A stretch of DNA of 63,090 nucleotides, from contig CALFLO010000095.1 of NCBI GenBank assembly GCA_937880175.1, forward strand, positions 1 through 63,090. Direction: 5' to 3'. Positions within the stretch are counted from its first letter, which is position 1. Each line of letters starts with the position of its first letter. Position numbers and translations under genes: made by a program. Shown piece by piece: positions 1 through 8,397 of the stretch. The DNA is from an uncultured Gluconobacter sp. Lineage in GTDB: Bacteria > Pseudomonadota > Alphaproteobacteria > Acetobacterales > Acetobacteraceae. The notes under the pieces are model-generated. The model did no database searches, had not been told where the DNA came from, and saw only the letters and a list, made by a program, of their open reading frames with translations.

Positions 1-1928
1 TAATAACGGAAGGTCACATACACCGTATGTCCGTAAGTCGTGGGATCGACGGCATGATCTGCGCCGTCGTTGCCCTTGAAGGCGAACTTCCGGATATAGG
101 TGTACTGCAGTCCTCCCATGACACTGCCGTAATGGCCGTCCAGGAAGTGCCACCAGCCGCCCGTCGTCAGGGAGGCCAGCGTTCTTGTCTGGGCGGAGCA
201 GGTTCCGAATTCGTATTCACAGCCGGACAGGTTCAGGTCCGTCGCGCCATAGCCATGCTGGATGCCGTCCGCACCCAGATAGGTGCGACGGCCCGCGCTC
301 TCCACGCCACCATAGGTGTAGAGCAGGACGGAACGTGCCGGATGTCCGACCAGCCCGAGTGATCCCATGATTTCCGGTATGGGGCTCGGATTGCCGTTAT
401 GATCGAAAGTCGTATCGGGGATGAGACTGGGCCCGTAACGTCCGACCCCCTGACCGGCCAGCACGTTCCCGGTCAACTGGAGCTTGTCGGTCCCGAGCGG
501 CACGGTCATGCCCGCGCCGACACCACCTCCGAACTGGGTGCTCTTGTGGGTGTGATTTTCGCCCGCTGGCTGGACAAGCCCCCGGAACCAGCGCGCCAGA
601 CCGAACACTTCGTAGTGGCCAAAGGACGTATCGACCGCTGTCTTGAGCACAATATCGGGTGCAGGATTGTAGCTGTACTGCGTATTGGGGTTCAGCAGCA
701 CACCCCCTGCATTGGCGTAATAGACACGCGGCCCGGCGAGGCGTCCGTAACTGGCTGGCAGGGTGCCCCCCGAACTGAGCGTATCGGAGAAACCCACCGT
801 CGCCTGAGGATCCTCGATCGACAGAGCCAGCCAGTATTTCCTGTCCCAGTCCTTGGCGATGCGGATCTGGGGAACGCGGGTAAAGGTGATGCCAGGGATC
901 TGGTTGTTGTCTGTCACGGCCGGAAGCTGTTCCTGACGGGGAATGACGCCCTTGGCGTAATTGGTCGTCAGGCTCCAGGCCTGGCCCATGAGGACATGCA
1001 GTCCCCAGTCTTTCTGGGTGAACGTGAAATAGCCCTGCCGCAGACGGGGGGTGTAGCCATTGATCTGCACACTGTTGGTTGTGCCACCAGAGCCGCCGAA
1101 ATCAGTTTCGACATAGGCCTGAAGACGCACGGCTTTGGTCGGATTGGCCTCCAGAAGCGTGGAAAACCGGGAAAGCTGCGCGGAGAACCGTTCCTCGCTC
1201 AGCCCATGATTGGGGCTGTTGGCGTATGGGAAATTGTTCCAGGCCGTCGCCGGGCCGCTGGTCATGTTCGAGCTTCTCCATATATTGGAGAAATCGATGA
1301 AGCCGCCCAGTCGGACCGTCAGATTGCCGATCTGGAAGATGGGTGGAAGATGGTCCACTTCCGTTTGGGTAATGGCAAGCGGGCTGGACGATGACAGATC
1401 AATGGAGGTCCGATGGGCCTCGTTCCGCTGATTGCCCAGCCACTGGAACAGCGGCGGGGGCGTCTGGTGGACCTGCGTTACGACAGGAGCGACAGGTACT
1501 GTTGCCGTGCCGGCCATCGTACTCGCTGGAGCAAAACCTGCGGCCGAAACCGGCATGATTGCGCTTGTGGGGCGGCCATCGCGATAAGCCGGGATTGTTC
1601 GGGGCGAAGAGGACGGCGTTGTCCCGGCCCGTGCAGTCTCCACCCTTTGCGGCGCGTTTTCGGATGAGATCCTATGGACAACCGGCATTTTTGCGGTGTT
1701 TGATCGGGCGCTCCGGGAGGTCGAGGGTGCGTGTCGACGTTGCTCGATCGCCTGAAGGCGGCCTTCGAGCATACGCATCTCGGCCTTGATCGCGGCCAGT
1801 TCCTGATCATCGGCGCTCTGTGCCAGTGCAGGAACGGGGGAGCCCATGAAGAAGACGGCACCCAGAAGCAGTTTATACCGTCTGGGCAAGCGATTTCCCG
1901 TGATCTTCAGGCCACCGAGAGGAGACAC
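1..1928 (-). CDS. DcaP-like outer membrane porin, 3' end at window edge
   Basis: The reverse-strand frame is open from a GTG at 1928 to the window edge, 642 codons plus two bases. The GTG follows AGGAAGGG by about seven bases. The product begins with a basic stretch and a hydrophobic signal segment (LLLGAVFFMGS, cleavage near ALAQ). A short coiled-coil-like stretch follows (about residues 37-65), then a Ser/Thr/Pro/Ala-rich linker to about residue 165. After that comes a long region of alternating polar and aromatic residues with many Gly and Tyr, typical of a beta barrel, ending VTFRY at the window edge. A terminal aromatic residue is what barrel proteins need for BAM recognition, so probably only one codon or the stop is missing. 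Signal, coiled coil and barrel together resemble the trimeric DcaP family of dicarboxylate and small-acid porins. The family is an inference; outer-membrane location is fairly sure. Confidence 0.72.
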   Translation of the reverse strand, partial: MSPLGGLKITGNRLPRRYKLLLGAVFFMGSPVPALAQSADDQELAAIKAEMRMLEGRLQAIEQRRHAPSTSRSARSNTAKMPVVHRISSENAPQRVETARAGTTPSSSPRTIPAYRDGRPTSAIMPVSAAGFAPASTMAGTATVPVAPVVTQVHQTPPPLFQWLGNQRNEAHRTSIDLSSSSPLAITQTEVDHLPPIFQIGNLTVRLGGFIDFSNIWRSSNMTSGPATAWNNFPYANSPNHGLSEERFSAQLSRFSTLLEANPTKAVRLQAYVETDFGGSGGTTNSVQINGYTPRLRQGYFTFTQKDWGLHVLMGQAWSLTTNYAKGVIPRQEQLPAVTDNNQIPGITFTRVPQIRIAKDWDRKYWLALSIEDPQATVGFSDTLSSGGTLPASYGRLAGPRVYYANAGGVLLNPNTQYSYNPAPDIVLKTAVDTSFGHYEVFGLARWFRGLVQPAGENHTHKSTQFGGGVGAGMTVPLGTDKLQLTGNVLAGQGVGRYGPSLIPDTTFDHNGNPSPIPEIMGSLGLVGHPARSVLLYTYGGVESAGRRTYLGADGIQHGYGATDLNLSGCEYEFGTCSAQTRTLASLTTGGWWHFLDGHYGSVMGGLQYTYIRKFAFKGNDGADHAVDPTTYGHTVYVTFRY

Positions 1929-2228
1929 ACTTTTCCCTTCCTAAAATTCATTCGTGGCTTCCGTCAGCAGTCAAGCCGCCATGCCTGGAGGGAAGCACAC
2001 GTCAGGTCAGACTTACGCGTTCACGGAAGTTTGAAAATTGATTCATCTCAAAAATAACAAAAATTACATATTATTTAGGAGGAATGATAACAACTTGTCA
2101 TAATTCATGAAAATATATTCAGCGTCCTGTCTCGTTTATTTGGTATTTTTGATATTAAAGACAGGACGCGGAACAAAATTTACTCAAACACAGTCATCTC
2201 TAATTTCAATAGTGATGAGTGTGTTTTC
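1929..2228. other. Intergenic region between ABC-F gene and porin gene
   Basis: This 300-base AT-rich stretch separates the ABC-F stop from the porin start, both on the minus strand. It holds the inverted repeat listed at 2122-2169 and presumably the porin promoter. A TTGACT on the minus strand about 40 bases upstream of the porin GTG is a weak -35 candidate without a convincing -10. I see no gene in it: a plus-strand AGGAGGAATG at 2077-2086 opens only an eight-codon frame and the ribosome-binding site touches the ATG. Confidence 0.5.
2122..2169 (-). terminator. Perfect 11-bp inverted repeat downstream of ABC-F gene
   Basis: Arms GCGTCCTGTCT (2122-2132) and AGACAGGACGC (2159-2169) are perfectly complementary around a 26-base AT-rich spacer. 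It lies 60 bases past the ABC-F stop, so it could end that transcript. The loop is long for an intrinsic terminator and the downstream bases are AT-rich but not a T run, so a protein-binding site for the porin promoter is an equal alternative. Confidence 0.4.
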
Positions 2229-3869
2229 TTATTTGGCTTTCTTTTTCTTGCCTTTGGAGCGCTTTTCCTTGGCTGCGCTCTGGGATGGGGCGGATGTTCC
2301 ACCTTTGGCGCGCTCAATAACGAACTTCGCATAATCGTCCATATCGCCATCGAAGGGGACGATCTGGTTGTCCGCGGCAAGCCACAGCCGGTCCGCGACC
2401 AGTTCCATGAGCGAACGGTCATGCGTGATGAGGATGACCGCTCCTTCGTAACTGTTCAGGGCGTCCAGCAGGGCGCGGCGGCTGTCGATATCCAGATGGT
2501 TGGTCGGCTCATCGAGGATCAGCAGATGCGGGGCGGCCATGGCCACCATGTTCAGCAGCAGGCGCGCGCGCTCGCCGCCGGAGAGCGCCTCGACCTTTGT
2601 GCCCTGCTTTTCGAAATGGATGCCGAACTGCGCCAGACGGGAGCGGTGGGACTGGTCGCTGTCCGTCGGGCGGGCCTCGCGCATGATGTCGAGCGGGGTC
2701 TGTTCGGGGTCCAGCGCCTCGATCTGGTGCTGATGGAACCAGCCGACCTCGATCCGGGGCGAGCGGGAGACCTCTCCGGAACGGACTTCGAGAGCGCCCG
2801 CAATCATTTTCGCAAAGGTGGATTTACCCGCACCGTTGACGCCGAGCAGGCCGATACGGTCATCCACGTCCAGCCGGAGGTTCAGATCGCGCAGGATCGC
2901 CGGATCGTCAGCATAACCGACTTCGACGTTTTCCAGCCGGATCAGAGGCGGTGCGAGAGGACGGGCGGGTGATGGGAGCAGGAACGGCGAGACCGAAGCC
3001 TCGATCGTGGTCTCGATCGGGGCCAGTTTGGCAAGACGCTTGACGCGGCTCTGGGCCTGCGCGGCCTTGGCAGCGGAGGCCTTGAAGCGGTCCACGAAGG
3101 ACTGGAGATGGGCGCGCTCGGCTTCCTGCTTGGCGCGGGTAGCGCTTTGCAGGCGGATTTTCTCGGCGCGCTGACGCTCGAAATCGTCATAGCCGCCGGT
3201 GTAAAGCTCTAGCTTGCCTTCCGTGACATGCAGTGTGAAATCAACGGAATTGTTCAGCAGTTCGCGGTCATGGCTGATGATGAGCGCGGAATGGGGATAA
3301 CGGGCAAGGCGCGCTTCCAGCCACAGGGCCCCTTCAAGGTCGAGATAGTTCGTCGGCTCATCGAGTAGCAGCAGGTCGGGCTCGGCGAACAGTGCGGCGG
3401 CCAGTGCCACGCGCATGCGCCAGCCGCCGGAGAATTCAGCCATCGGACGATCGAGATCCGCGGTGGAGAAGCCCAGACCATTGAGAATTTCGGCAGCGCG
3501 GGAAGGCGCGCTGTCGGCATCGATTTCGATCAGGCGCATCCAGATATCGCCCATCCGCTCCGGATCGGCTGTTTCCAGCTCGGCCATGAGGCCTGCGCGT
3601 TCCGTGTCTGCCGCGAGGATCGTTTCGATCAGGCTGATGGGCGTTGCGGGATGCTCCTGATCCACGGTTGCCATGCGGGCTCCGCGGGGAATGGAGATTT
3701 CACCGGAATCCGCCTGAAGCTCACCTTTGATCAGTTTGAAGAGCGTGGACTTTCCCACACCATTTCTGCCGACCAGCGAAACCTTGGACGGATTGGGCAG
3801 ATTGGCGCTTGCACGATTGAAGAACTGTCGTCCCCAGGCGTTGAAGACAAGGTTTTCGATCTGAAGCAT
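2229..3869 (-). CDS. ABC-F family ATPase (YheS/Uup type)
   Basis: Soluble protein of 546 residues with two ABC ATPase domains and no membrane segment, the layout of ABC-F ribosome-associated factors. Domain 1 has Walker A GRNGVGKST near residue 34, signature FSGGWRMR and Walker B LLLLDEPTNYLD. Domain 2 has GVNGAGKST near residue 343, LSGGERARLLL and LLILDEPTNHLD. A charged helical linker (about 240-300) between them corresponds to the P-site tRNA interaction motif. The C terminus is a short Lys-rich tail, shorter than the arm of E. coli Uup or YheS, which makes the protein a little shorter than usual. The family acts on translating ribosomes; whether this member is a housekeeping factor or confers antibiotic protection cannot be told from sequence. 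It stands as a single gene downstream of the aminopeptidase gene. Confidence 0.9.
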   Translation of the reverse strand: MLQIENLVFNAWGRQFFNRASANLPNPSKVSLVGRNGVGKSTLFKLIKGELQADSGEISIPRGARMATVDQEHPATPISLIETILAADTERAGLMAELETADPERMGDIWMRLIEIDADSAPSRAAEILNGLGFSTADLDRPMAEFSGGWRMRVALAAALFAEPDLLLLDEPTNYLDLEGALWLEARLARYPHSALIISHDRELLNNSVDFTLHVTEGKLELYTGGYDDFERQRAEKIRLQSATRAKQEAERAHLQSFVDRFKASAAKAAQAQSRVKRLAKLAPIETTIEASVSPFLLPSPARPLAPPLIRLENVEVGYADDPAILRDLNLRLDVDDRIGLLGVNGAGKSTFAKMIAGALEVRSGEVSRSPRIEVGWFHQHQIEALDPEQTPLDIMREARPTDSDQSHRSRLAQFGIHFEKQGTKVEALSGGERARLLLNMVAMAAPHLLILDEPTNHLDIDSRRALLDALNSYEGAVILITHDRSLMELVADRLWLAADNQIVPFDGDMDDYAKFVIERAKGGTSAPSQSAAKEKRSKGKKKKAK

Positions 3870-3942
3870 GGGGCAGGATGGTCCGATGGCAGGTAAAACG
3901 GGAGAGCCACGTCTATAGCAGTTTTACCGCCCCGGACAGGGA

Positions 3943-3965
3943 CGAGGCGGATCTTTTCCGCCTCG
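3943..3965 (-). terminator. Hairpin after M1 aminopeptidase gene
   Basis: CGAGGCGGA (3943-3951) and TCCGCCTCG (3957-3965) form a perfect nine-base stem with a five-base loop, starting ten bases past the aminopeptidase stop codon. There is no real T run after it on the minus strand, so termination may be incomplete or factor-assisted. Confidence 0.5.
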
Positions 3966-3974
3966 TTAAGGTGC

Positions 3975-6611
3975 TTAGTGGGTGCGGGCGGCAAGCCAGT
4001 CATGGATCTGGCTCTGGGCTGCCTGGACGGCTTCCTTGCGGGCGGAAACAGCGTTTACTGCGTGCGCCGTGGCAATCTTCGCGCCGGTTGTCTTGCTGGA
4101 GGACGGGTCGTTCTGAAGTTCGGCCAAAACGTCAGAATTGTTGGAATGTCCTGCGATGGCAGGCAGGAACCCATCCTGCGACCAGGGGGCCAGATGCGTG
4201 CGGATCTCGGCCTCATGTTGACGCACGAGCTTCCAGACGAGGTCCGGGTTTTCGCTGCCGGACGCAACCGATGACAGGGTCATGGAAATGCGGCCGTTCG
4301 GAATGGCGCCACTATAGGCCAGTTCGACATTGCGACGGATCAGGTCCGGATCCGTGGCTTTGGCAAGAGCCTGGAACAGTCGCAGCTTGAGTTCGGTTGC
4401 CTGCGTATCACGGACTTTCTTCGCCATGATTTCGTAGGTCGCGTCATCGGCATGTTTCATCGCAAGAGCCGAGACCGTACCGACCAGATCGGGATGGAGG
4501 GAGGCCGGGTTTTTCAGCCAGGCTGCGAAACGACGCTTTGCTTCTGCGAGCACGGCCGGATCGTTGAAGTCACCCAGTGCCGAGATAACGGACGGGCGCA
4601 GCATCGTGTCCAGCACGCTTTCATGCGGCTTCTGATTCCAGCCGAGACGCTTCAGAACCGGAGCAAGGCGACTGCGGGCATAGGCCTGGAAGGCAGGGCG
4701 GTCCGGGCTGCCGATTTCATAGAAATCAAGCGTTTCCAGCTTGCCGATGATTTCCTCAAGCGTGGCGATGTCGCTCTCATGCGCAGCCGTCAGCCGGTCC
4801 ACGAGGTCGAAATAGGAAGACAGCACGCCATGCCCGGCCCGGAACTGCGCGAACTGGTCACCCAGAATATTGGCGCGGTCGACCGGAGCAAATTTCGGAA
4901 TGGATGCGGCAATTGGGGCAAAGGCCACATCGTCGTAATGCACGCGGTAGTATCCGCTCTCGCCCAGATCGAGCTTCAGAGGCGCATTGCAGCGTGGCAG
5001 GGTAAAGGTCGCGGGCTCCGTACCAAGCACCAGCTTTTTGGTCTCAAGCCCCGGACCACCCGCGACAACCGGAATGTTCCAGGTCAGGGCCTTCGCATTC
5101 GGGTCATGGATCGTGAAGCGGCTCTGCGTCAGGGTATATGTCGTCTGACCATTCTGGCAGGTGGCGGCGACATTGACCTGCGGGATACCGGGCTGTTCGG
5201 TGAAGCTGCGGGCGACCTTGCCGACATCCTGTCCGGACGTGCCGGAGAGCGCATTCCACAGATCCTGACTGGTCGCGTTGCCGAAGGCATGGGCCTTCAT
5301 ATAGGCGCGCATTCCGTCTCGGAAATGGTCTTCGCCAAGCCAGCCTTCCATCATCCGGATGACCAGTTCGCCCTTGCCATAGCTGATGCCGTCAAAGGCG
5401 GAATTAGCCTCGCTGACATTGTGAATAGTCTGCTGAATCGGATGGGTGGTCGACAGGGCGTCTGTCGCCATCGTTTCTTCGCGGGTTTCGTGCTGACGCG
5501 GCCAGATATCCCAGTCCGGGTTCATCTTGTCGGTCGCCTTGATCTCCATCCAGGAAGCAAAGCCCTCGTTCAGCCAGATATTGTCCCACCAGCCCATGGT
5601 CACCAGATCGCCGGACCACTGATGCGCCATTTCATGCGCGACCACTTCGTAAATCAGTTCGCGGGTGCGGGGTGTGCTGTTCTTCGGATCGAACAGCAGG
5701 ACGTTGTCGATGTAGGTCAGCGCGCCCCAGTTCTCCATGGCGCCTGCCTGATAGTTCCCGGGGATGGCCAGCATGTCCATCTTGGGCAGCGGATACTTGA
5801 TGCCGAAATATTCGTTGTAATAGGGCAGGATCTTCTCGGCGGCTCCCAGCGCGTAGGTGCCCTGGTTTTCGAGGCCGCTCGGCGCGAAAACGCGGATTGG
5901 GGTGCCGTCAGCCTTACCGTCGACGGAGGCCATATCCCCGGCCACCAGCGCGAGCAGATAGCTCGACATGCGGGGCGTCGGGCTGAAGGAGACGCGCTTG
6001 GTCTTTTCGTCCTGCTGCGTCGTGCCGATGATGGGCATGTTGCTGACGGCCGCATAGTCGAACGGCAGCGTCACGTTCAACTGATAGGTCGCTTTGAAAG
6101 CAGGCTCATCCCAGCCCGGGAACATCCGCCGTGCATCCGCGACTTCGAACTGCGTGACCAGCATCCGCTGCGGCTTCCCCTTGGGGTCCGTGTAGTCGTC
6201 GACATAGATGCCGTTCGGCGTCTTCAGGATCGGGCCGGAATACTTGATGGCCAGTGTGTGAACGCCAGCGGGAACGGGCGCCGGGAAGTGCAGGGTGACG
6301 GTTTCAGCGGCATCATCCTGATGAATGACGGCTTTCTGGGAGTGGTCCAGAAGCGCGCTATCCAGTTTGAGGCCGGCCTGATTGAGGGTGATGTCCGCCG
6401 TCGGGCTCTGGACCTCGACCCGGATGATTTCGTCGCCCTGAAGCGTCAGATGCTCCATGTCGGTCGTCAGATCGATGATGTAATCCGTCGGCACGACGGT
6501 CTTGGGAAGCTGTCCGGGTGTGCTGGCGAAAGAGAAGGTGCCCTCGGCGTGAGCCGGGATCGTGAGGGGCAGGCCTGCAAGCAGGGTGGTGAGAACTAGA
6601 AGGCGGCGCAT
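3975..6611 (-). CDS. Exported M1 family zinc aminopeptidase
   Basis: Protein of 878 residues with an N-terminal signal peptide (MRRLLVLTTLLAG, cleavage after AHA), so it should act in the periplasm or outside, unlike cytosolic PepN. The exopeptidase substrate-binding motif GAMENW lies near residue 289 and the zinc site HEMAHQW near 326, followed by NEGFASW, which supplies the third ligand. The C-terminal third is a helical ERAP1-like domain. Full length for the family. The start is supported by AAGGAAC nine bases upstream of the ATG. It removes N-terminal residues from peptides, probably for nutrition. The gene has its own transcript, facing away from the CLC gene. I am sure of the family; specificity is not visible. 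Confidence 0.93.
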   Translation of the reverse strand: MRRLLVLTTLLAGLPLTIPAHAEGTFSFASTPGQLPKTVVPTDYIIDLTTDMEHLTLQGDEIIRVEVQSPTADITLNQAGLKLDSALLDHSQKAVIHQDDAAETVTLHFPAPVPAGVHTLAIKYSGPILKTPNGIYVDDYTDPKGKPQRMLVTQFEVADARRMFPGWDEPAFKATYQLNVTLPFDYAAVSNMPIIGTTQQDEKTKRVSFSPTPRMSSYLLALVAGDMASVDGKADGTPIRVFAPSGLENQGTYALGAAEKILPYYNEYFGIKYPLPKMDMLAIPGNYQAGAMENWGALTYIDNVLLFDPKNSTPRTRELIYEVVAHEMAHQWSGDLVTMGWWDNIWLNEGFASWMEIKATDKMNPDWDIWPRQHETREETMATDALSTTHPIQQTIHNVSEANSAFDGISYGKGELVIRMMEGWLGEDHFRDGMRAYMKAHAFGNATSQDLWNALSGTSGQDVGKVARSFTEQPGIPQVNVAATCQNGQTTYTLTQSRFTIHDPNAKALTWNIPVVAGGPGLETKKLVLGTEPATFTLPRCNAPLKLDLGESGYYRVHYDDVAFAPIAASIPKFAPVDRANILGDQFAQFRAGHGVLSSYFDLVDRLTAAHESDIATLEEIIGKLETLDFYEIGSPDRPAFQAYARSRLAPVLKRLGWNQKPHESVLDTMLRPSVISALGDFNDPAVLAEAKRRFAAWLKNPASLHPDLVGTVSALAMKHADDATYEIMAKKVRDTQATELKLRLFQALAKATDPDLIRRNVELAYSGAIPNGRISMTLSSVASGSENPDLVWKLVRQHEAEIRTHLAPWSQDGFLPAIAGHSNNSDVLAELQNDPSSSKTTGAKIATAHAVNAVSARKEAVQAAQSQIHDWLAARTH

Positions 6612-6737
6612 GAAACGCAGTTCCTTAGAAACGATGGACTGTTGGGAAACGGACCGGGCCGTTCGCTTTTGTTACAGTGACGGTGGCATACCGATGTCAT
6701 GCAGGAAAGTGGCGCTCCCTAAAAACCTTGTCATCTC

Positions 6738-6766
6738 TTGACAGATCAGGGCGGCCACGGCTTTGT
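6738..6766 (+). promoter_or_regulatory. Candidate promoter for the riboswitch-CLC transcript
   Basis: A perfect -35 hexamer TTGACA (6738-6743) is followed after 17 bases by a weak -10, CTTTGT (6761-6766). Transcription would start about ten bases before the first stem of the proposed riboswitch, which is the expected spacing. The weak -10 keeps confidence low. Confidence 0.35.
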
Positions 6767-6774
6767 GATGGCTC

Positions 6775-6876
6775 CAAAGGCAATGGATTCTGCCTGACCG
6801 TTCACGGTCGAACCGCTTCATCCGGAAGCTGATGATTCCTGTCCATCGTCCCCCTCAGGGACAAGACAGGAGAGCT
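6775..6876 (+). promoter_or_regulatory. Fluoride riboswitch-like (crcB motif) leader with translational switch
   Basis: The leader matches the crcB motif element by element. Stem P2 is AGGCA/TGCCT (6778-6782, 6791-6795) closing the eight-base loop ATGGATTC. After an extra hairpin (GACCGT/ACGGTC, 6796-6809) comes AACC, then stem P3 GCTTC/GAAGC (6815-6819, 6825-6829). The hallmark TGATGATTCC (6830-6839) follows. P1 forms between GGATTC (6785-6790) and GATTCC (6834-6839), five of six pairs with one T-T mismatch. Downstream, TCCTGTC (6837-6843) is perfectly complementary to GACAGGA (6865-6871), the ribosome-binding site, with a nested stem GTCCC/GGGAC inside. The bases TCC are shared by P1 and the blocking stem, so the two folds exclude each other. 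Known crcB RNAs turn genes on with fluoride, which fits. Seen: pairings and hallmark bases. Inferred: ligand. Confidence 0.75.
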
Positions 6877-8235
6877 GTGTCCGCCATGAGCAAGTTTCAG
6901 AATCTGCCCCGTTTTCCTGATATTTTCAGCCTTGTCCGTCTGAGCGCCTTTCTGGCTGTGCTGTCGGTCTGTATTGGCAGTGCGTGTGCCCTGTTCCTGT
7001 GGCTTCTGGAACGCGCCACGTCCCTCCGGATTGACCATCCGGCTCTGCTATACGGCCTTCCGCTGGCCGGCGTGGCAGTTGGGCTGTGTTACTTCTGGTT
7101 CGGACGCGACGTCGAGGCCGGGGCCAACCTGATCGTGGATGAAATCCATGAACCTGGCGCGGGCGTGCAGCTTCGCATGGCGCCGTTCGTGCTGATTGCC
7201 ACGGTGGTGAGTCACCTTTTCGGCGCGTCCGTGGGGCGTGAAGGGACGGCCATACAGGTCGGTGGCAGTCTGGCCAGCGCAACGGCCAGACTGTTCGGAC
7301 TGCGGGCTCCCGAAACCTGCGTTCTGCTGACCTGCGGCATTGCCGCGGGGTTTGGGGCTGTTTTTGGTACACCCATCGCGGGTGCCGTGTTCGCTCTTGA
7401 GGTCCTGACGCTCGGGCGGCTGGACTACCGTTTTCTTCTGCCCGCGGCGATGTCATCGATCATTGCGGACTGGGCCTGTCGCGCCTGGGGCATCCATCAC
7501 GCGTCCTATCCGCTGGTATTTCAGGGAACCCTGAACTCGGACGGGTCCGTCTCGCATGTCGACATCATGCTCGTCATGCGGGTTGCCATAGCCGCCGTGG
7601 CGTTCGGGCTGCTGAGCCGGATATTCGCCGAGAGCGTGCACCGTCTGGCGGCCTTCATGAAAAAGCTCTGCAAGACGCCATGGCTGCGTCCGGCAATTGG
7701 CGGCATTCTGACCATTCTTCTGGTGATGATCGTTGGAAACCGGGACTATCTGGGTCTGGGCGTTCTGCCGTCCGAGCCGGGTGGGGCGTCGATCGTCAGT
7801 TTCTTTGGCCCGACGATTTATCCCTGGTCCTGGTTCTGGAAGCTTGTTTTTACGGTCACGGTTCTGGCGACCGGGTTCAAGGGCGGTGAGGTCACGCCGC
7901 TATTCTTTCTGGGTGCTGCATCGGGGAACATTCTCGCGTTCCTGCTGCATGTTCCGGTGGATCTGCTGGCGGCTGTCGGGTTCGTGTCGGTCTTTGCGGG
8001 CGCGGCGAACACGCCGCTGGCCTGTACGCTGATGGGTGTGGAACTCTTCGGGGCCGGGGATATCGTTTATTTCGCGACTGGGTGCTTCGTGGCCTATGCC
8101 TGTTCGGGCCATACCGGGATCTATCTTTCCCAGCGGATCGCAACACCCAAAAATGCGTCGAGTAACCGGGTCTGCGGCATGACATTGCGCGAGGCGCGAC
8201 TGTCCCAGATCCCTGACGGCCCTGGATCACGTTAG
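6877..8235 (+). CDS. CLC family carrier, probable fluoride/proton antiporter (EriC-F type)
   Basis: Membrane protein of about 452 residues with the CLC fold signatures. The three filter motifs are not those of chloride CLCs. Near residue 82 the usual GSGIP is GANLI, near 120 the glutamate-gate motif is GREGT rather than GREGP, and near 335 the helix F-like motif is GGEVTP. As I know the family, these substitutions mark the CLC-F branch, which exports fluoride against protons and sits behind fluoride riboswitches, exactly the arrangement here. The start is chosen at GTG 6877, four bases after GGAG; ATG 6886 is in frame but 13 bases away. The longer frame from ATG 6832 is unlikely because that ATG lies inside the riboswitch core. 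Role: keeping cytoplasmic fluoride low. Single gene. Confidence 0.85.
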   Translation: MSAMSKFQNLPRFPDIFSLVRLSAFLAVLSVCIGSACALFLWLLERATSLRIDHPALLYGLPLAGVAVGLCYFWFGRDVEAGANLIVDEIHEPGAGVQLRMAPFVLIATVVSHLFGASVGREGTAIQVGGSLASATARLFGLRAPETCVLLTCGIAAGFGAVFGTPIAGAVFALEVLTLGRLDYRFLLPAAMSSIIADWACRAWGIHHASYPLVFQGTLNSDGSVSHVDIMLVMRVAIAAVAFGLLSRIFAESVHRLAAFMKKLCKTPWLRPAIGGILTILLVMIVGNRDYLGLGVLPSEPGGASIVSFFGPTIYPWSWFWKLVFTVTVLATGFKGGEVTPLFFLGAASGNILAFLLHVPVDLLAAVGFVSVFAGAANTPLACTLMGVELFGAGDIVYFATGCFVAYACSGHTGIYLSQRIATPKNASSNRVCGMTLREARLSQIPDGPGSR

Positions 8236-8397
8236 GTGCCTGTTCTTATCAAGGAAATACCAAAGAGCAGTCGGGCCAGTTCAGCACTCTTTGCGCTCGG
8301 TAAGCACGTCGTGAACCGCACGGGAACGGGGTAGTGTCGTTTGCTGACCCTGCTGTATTCGGCTCACTGGGAGGCTGGGAGCTAGCCGGGTGTTTTT

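Noticed and set aside
399..1394. Plus-strand frame of 331 codons over the porin gene
   Set aside because: The minus strand encodes a full signal peptide and beta barrel here. The plus frame has no recognisable family and no ribosome-binding site.
2077..2110. Perfect AGGAGGA followed by ATG, possible leader peptide
   Set aside because: The ribosome-binding site is only one base from the ATG, the frame is eight codons long, and no plus-strand gene follows.
2107..2334. Plus-strand frame of 75 codons
   Set aside because: Its second half is antisense to the conserved C-terminal coding region of the ABC-F gene and it has no ribosome-binding site.
4452..6599. Open frame of 715 codons on the plus strand
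   Set aside because: It lies antisense to the M1 aminopeptidase gene, whose motifs are intact. The translation is rich in Arg, Gln, His and Gly without any domain, as expected for the mirror of a GC-biased gene.
6832..6876. ATG 6832 as start of the CLC gene
   Set aside because: This ATG is part of the riboswitch core TGATGATTCC. A better placed ribosome-binding site lies at 6868-6872 before GTG 6877.
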